The position numbers and the translations under genes were made by a program. Of a stretch of 6,069 bases of DNA, positions 5,733-6,069 are shown one piece after another (position 1 is the first letter of the stretch; each line of letters opens with the position of its first letter). This stretch comes from JANYCD01 sp043738625 (GTDB taxonomy: Bacteria; Pseudomonadota; Gammaproteobacteria; Burkholderiales; Rhodocyclaceae), in assembly GCA_043738625.1 (NCBI GenBank), contig JAYUFR010000083.1, positions 1 through 6,069 of the forward strand, read 5' to 3'. Below the pieces are notes generated by a model. It made no database searches and was not told where the DNA came from. It saw only the letters and a program-made list of their open reading frames with translations.

Positions 5733-6069
5733 TTACTTGCCGAACAATCCCTTGATCGCCTTGCCCACGCCTTCCGTTGCGCCGCTCAAGGCACTGCCCA
5801 GCGAGCCGGCGCCTCTGGCAATGCCTTCGAAACTAATGCCAAGGGTTGACGCGATGGACGATCCGAGCCGGCTCGACAGGTTCTCATTCAGCTTGAACTG
5901 TGGATCGTCCAGATTGCCGGCCAGTTCGAATTTGACGGTAATTTTCCGCGCGTGATCCTGCATCATTGCCACCACCGCCTTGCGCGGCATGCCCATGAAG
6001 GTACTGCTGCCTTCATTGAGTTCCAGATCGCTGAGCGTGACGGTACCCGGCGCAAGCAGTTGCTTGTTG
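5733..6069 (-). CDS. C-terminal part of a DUF748/AsmA-like envelope protein
   Basis: The reading is open from the right edge to a TAA at 5733-5735, giving 111 residues plus one base; the N-terminus lies outside, and the Met at 5996 is internal, since the reading continues upstream as LSDLELNEGSSTF. The segment has beta-rich repeats (APGTVTLSDLELNEG), then MPRKAVVAMMQDHARKITVK, the family-like FELAGNLDDPQFKLNENL, ISFEGIARGAGSLGSALSG, and a glycine-rich amphipathic end GVGKAIKGLFGK. This tail is what I know from DUF748 proteins, large periplasm-facing proteins of the AsmA-like group thought to act in outer-membrane lipid or envelope homeostasis. The family name is from memory of motifs and the exact role is unknown. 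It is convergent with ftsB and not part of that operon. Confidence 0.65.
   Translation of the reverse strand, partial: NKQLLAPGTVTLSDLELNEGSSTFMGMPRKAVVAMMQDHARKITVKFELAGNLDDPQFKLNENLSSRLGSSIASTLGISFEGIARGAGSLGSALSGATEGVGKAIKGLFGK

Noticed and set aside
5733..5996. Stand-alone 87-residue gene starting at Met 5996
   Set aside because: The frame stays open to the right edge with family-like residues before that Met, so it is the end of a larger gene.

Overview
The window looks like a housekeeping stretch of a chromosome from a Gram-negative proteobacterium, most probably a betaproteobacterium. The order pyrG-kdsA-eno-ftsB, a metal-dependent KdsA very close to the beta/Aquifex type, the PrfB start MEAERIN and the fairly high GC all point that way. 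This assignment rests on remembered gene order and protein motifs, not on a search.

Layout. Positions 1-548 on the minus strand hold the 5' half of prfB (release factor 2) with an intact autoregulatory +1 frameshift site. A 97-base divergent spacer follows, with a candidate promoter for each side. From 646 the plus strand carries pyrG (CTP synthase), a small four-helix membrane protein (2298-2690), a spacer with degenerate repeat material (2691-2838), a small unrecognised ORF with an internal duplication (2839-3174), kdsA (3171-3998), a long hairpin-forming inverted repeat (4013-4091), eno (4128-5414) and ftsB (5423-5698). A short perfect hairpin separates ftsB from a convergent minus-strand gene (5733 to beyond the right edge) that ends like a DUF748/AsmA-like envelope protein.

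How the genes work together. PyrG makes the CTP used to activate KDO, KdsA makes KDO-8-phosphate for the lipopolysaccharide inner core, enolase makes the phosphoenolpyruvate that KdsA consumes, and FtsB belongs to the divisome. The row therefore joins nucleotide supply, glycolysis, envelope synthesis and division.

The part that does not fit the standard cluster is 2281-3174, between pyrG and kdsA. It holds a membrane protein behind a run of eight G, a possible decayed copy of a gene start running into a REP-like repeat, and a small ORF with a perfect 39-base internal repeat whose stop overlaps the kdsA start. This is the most unusual stretch, but nothing in it proves a new functional system.
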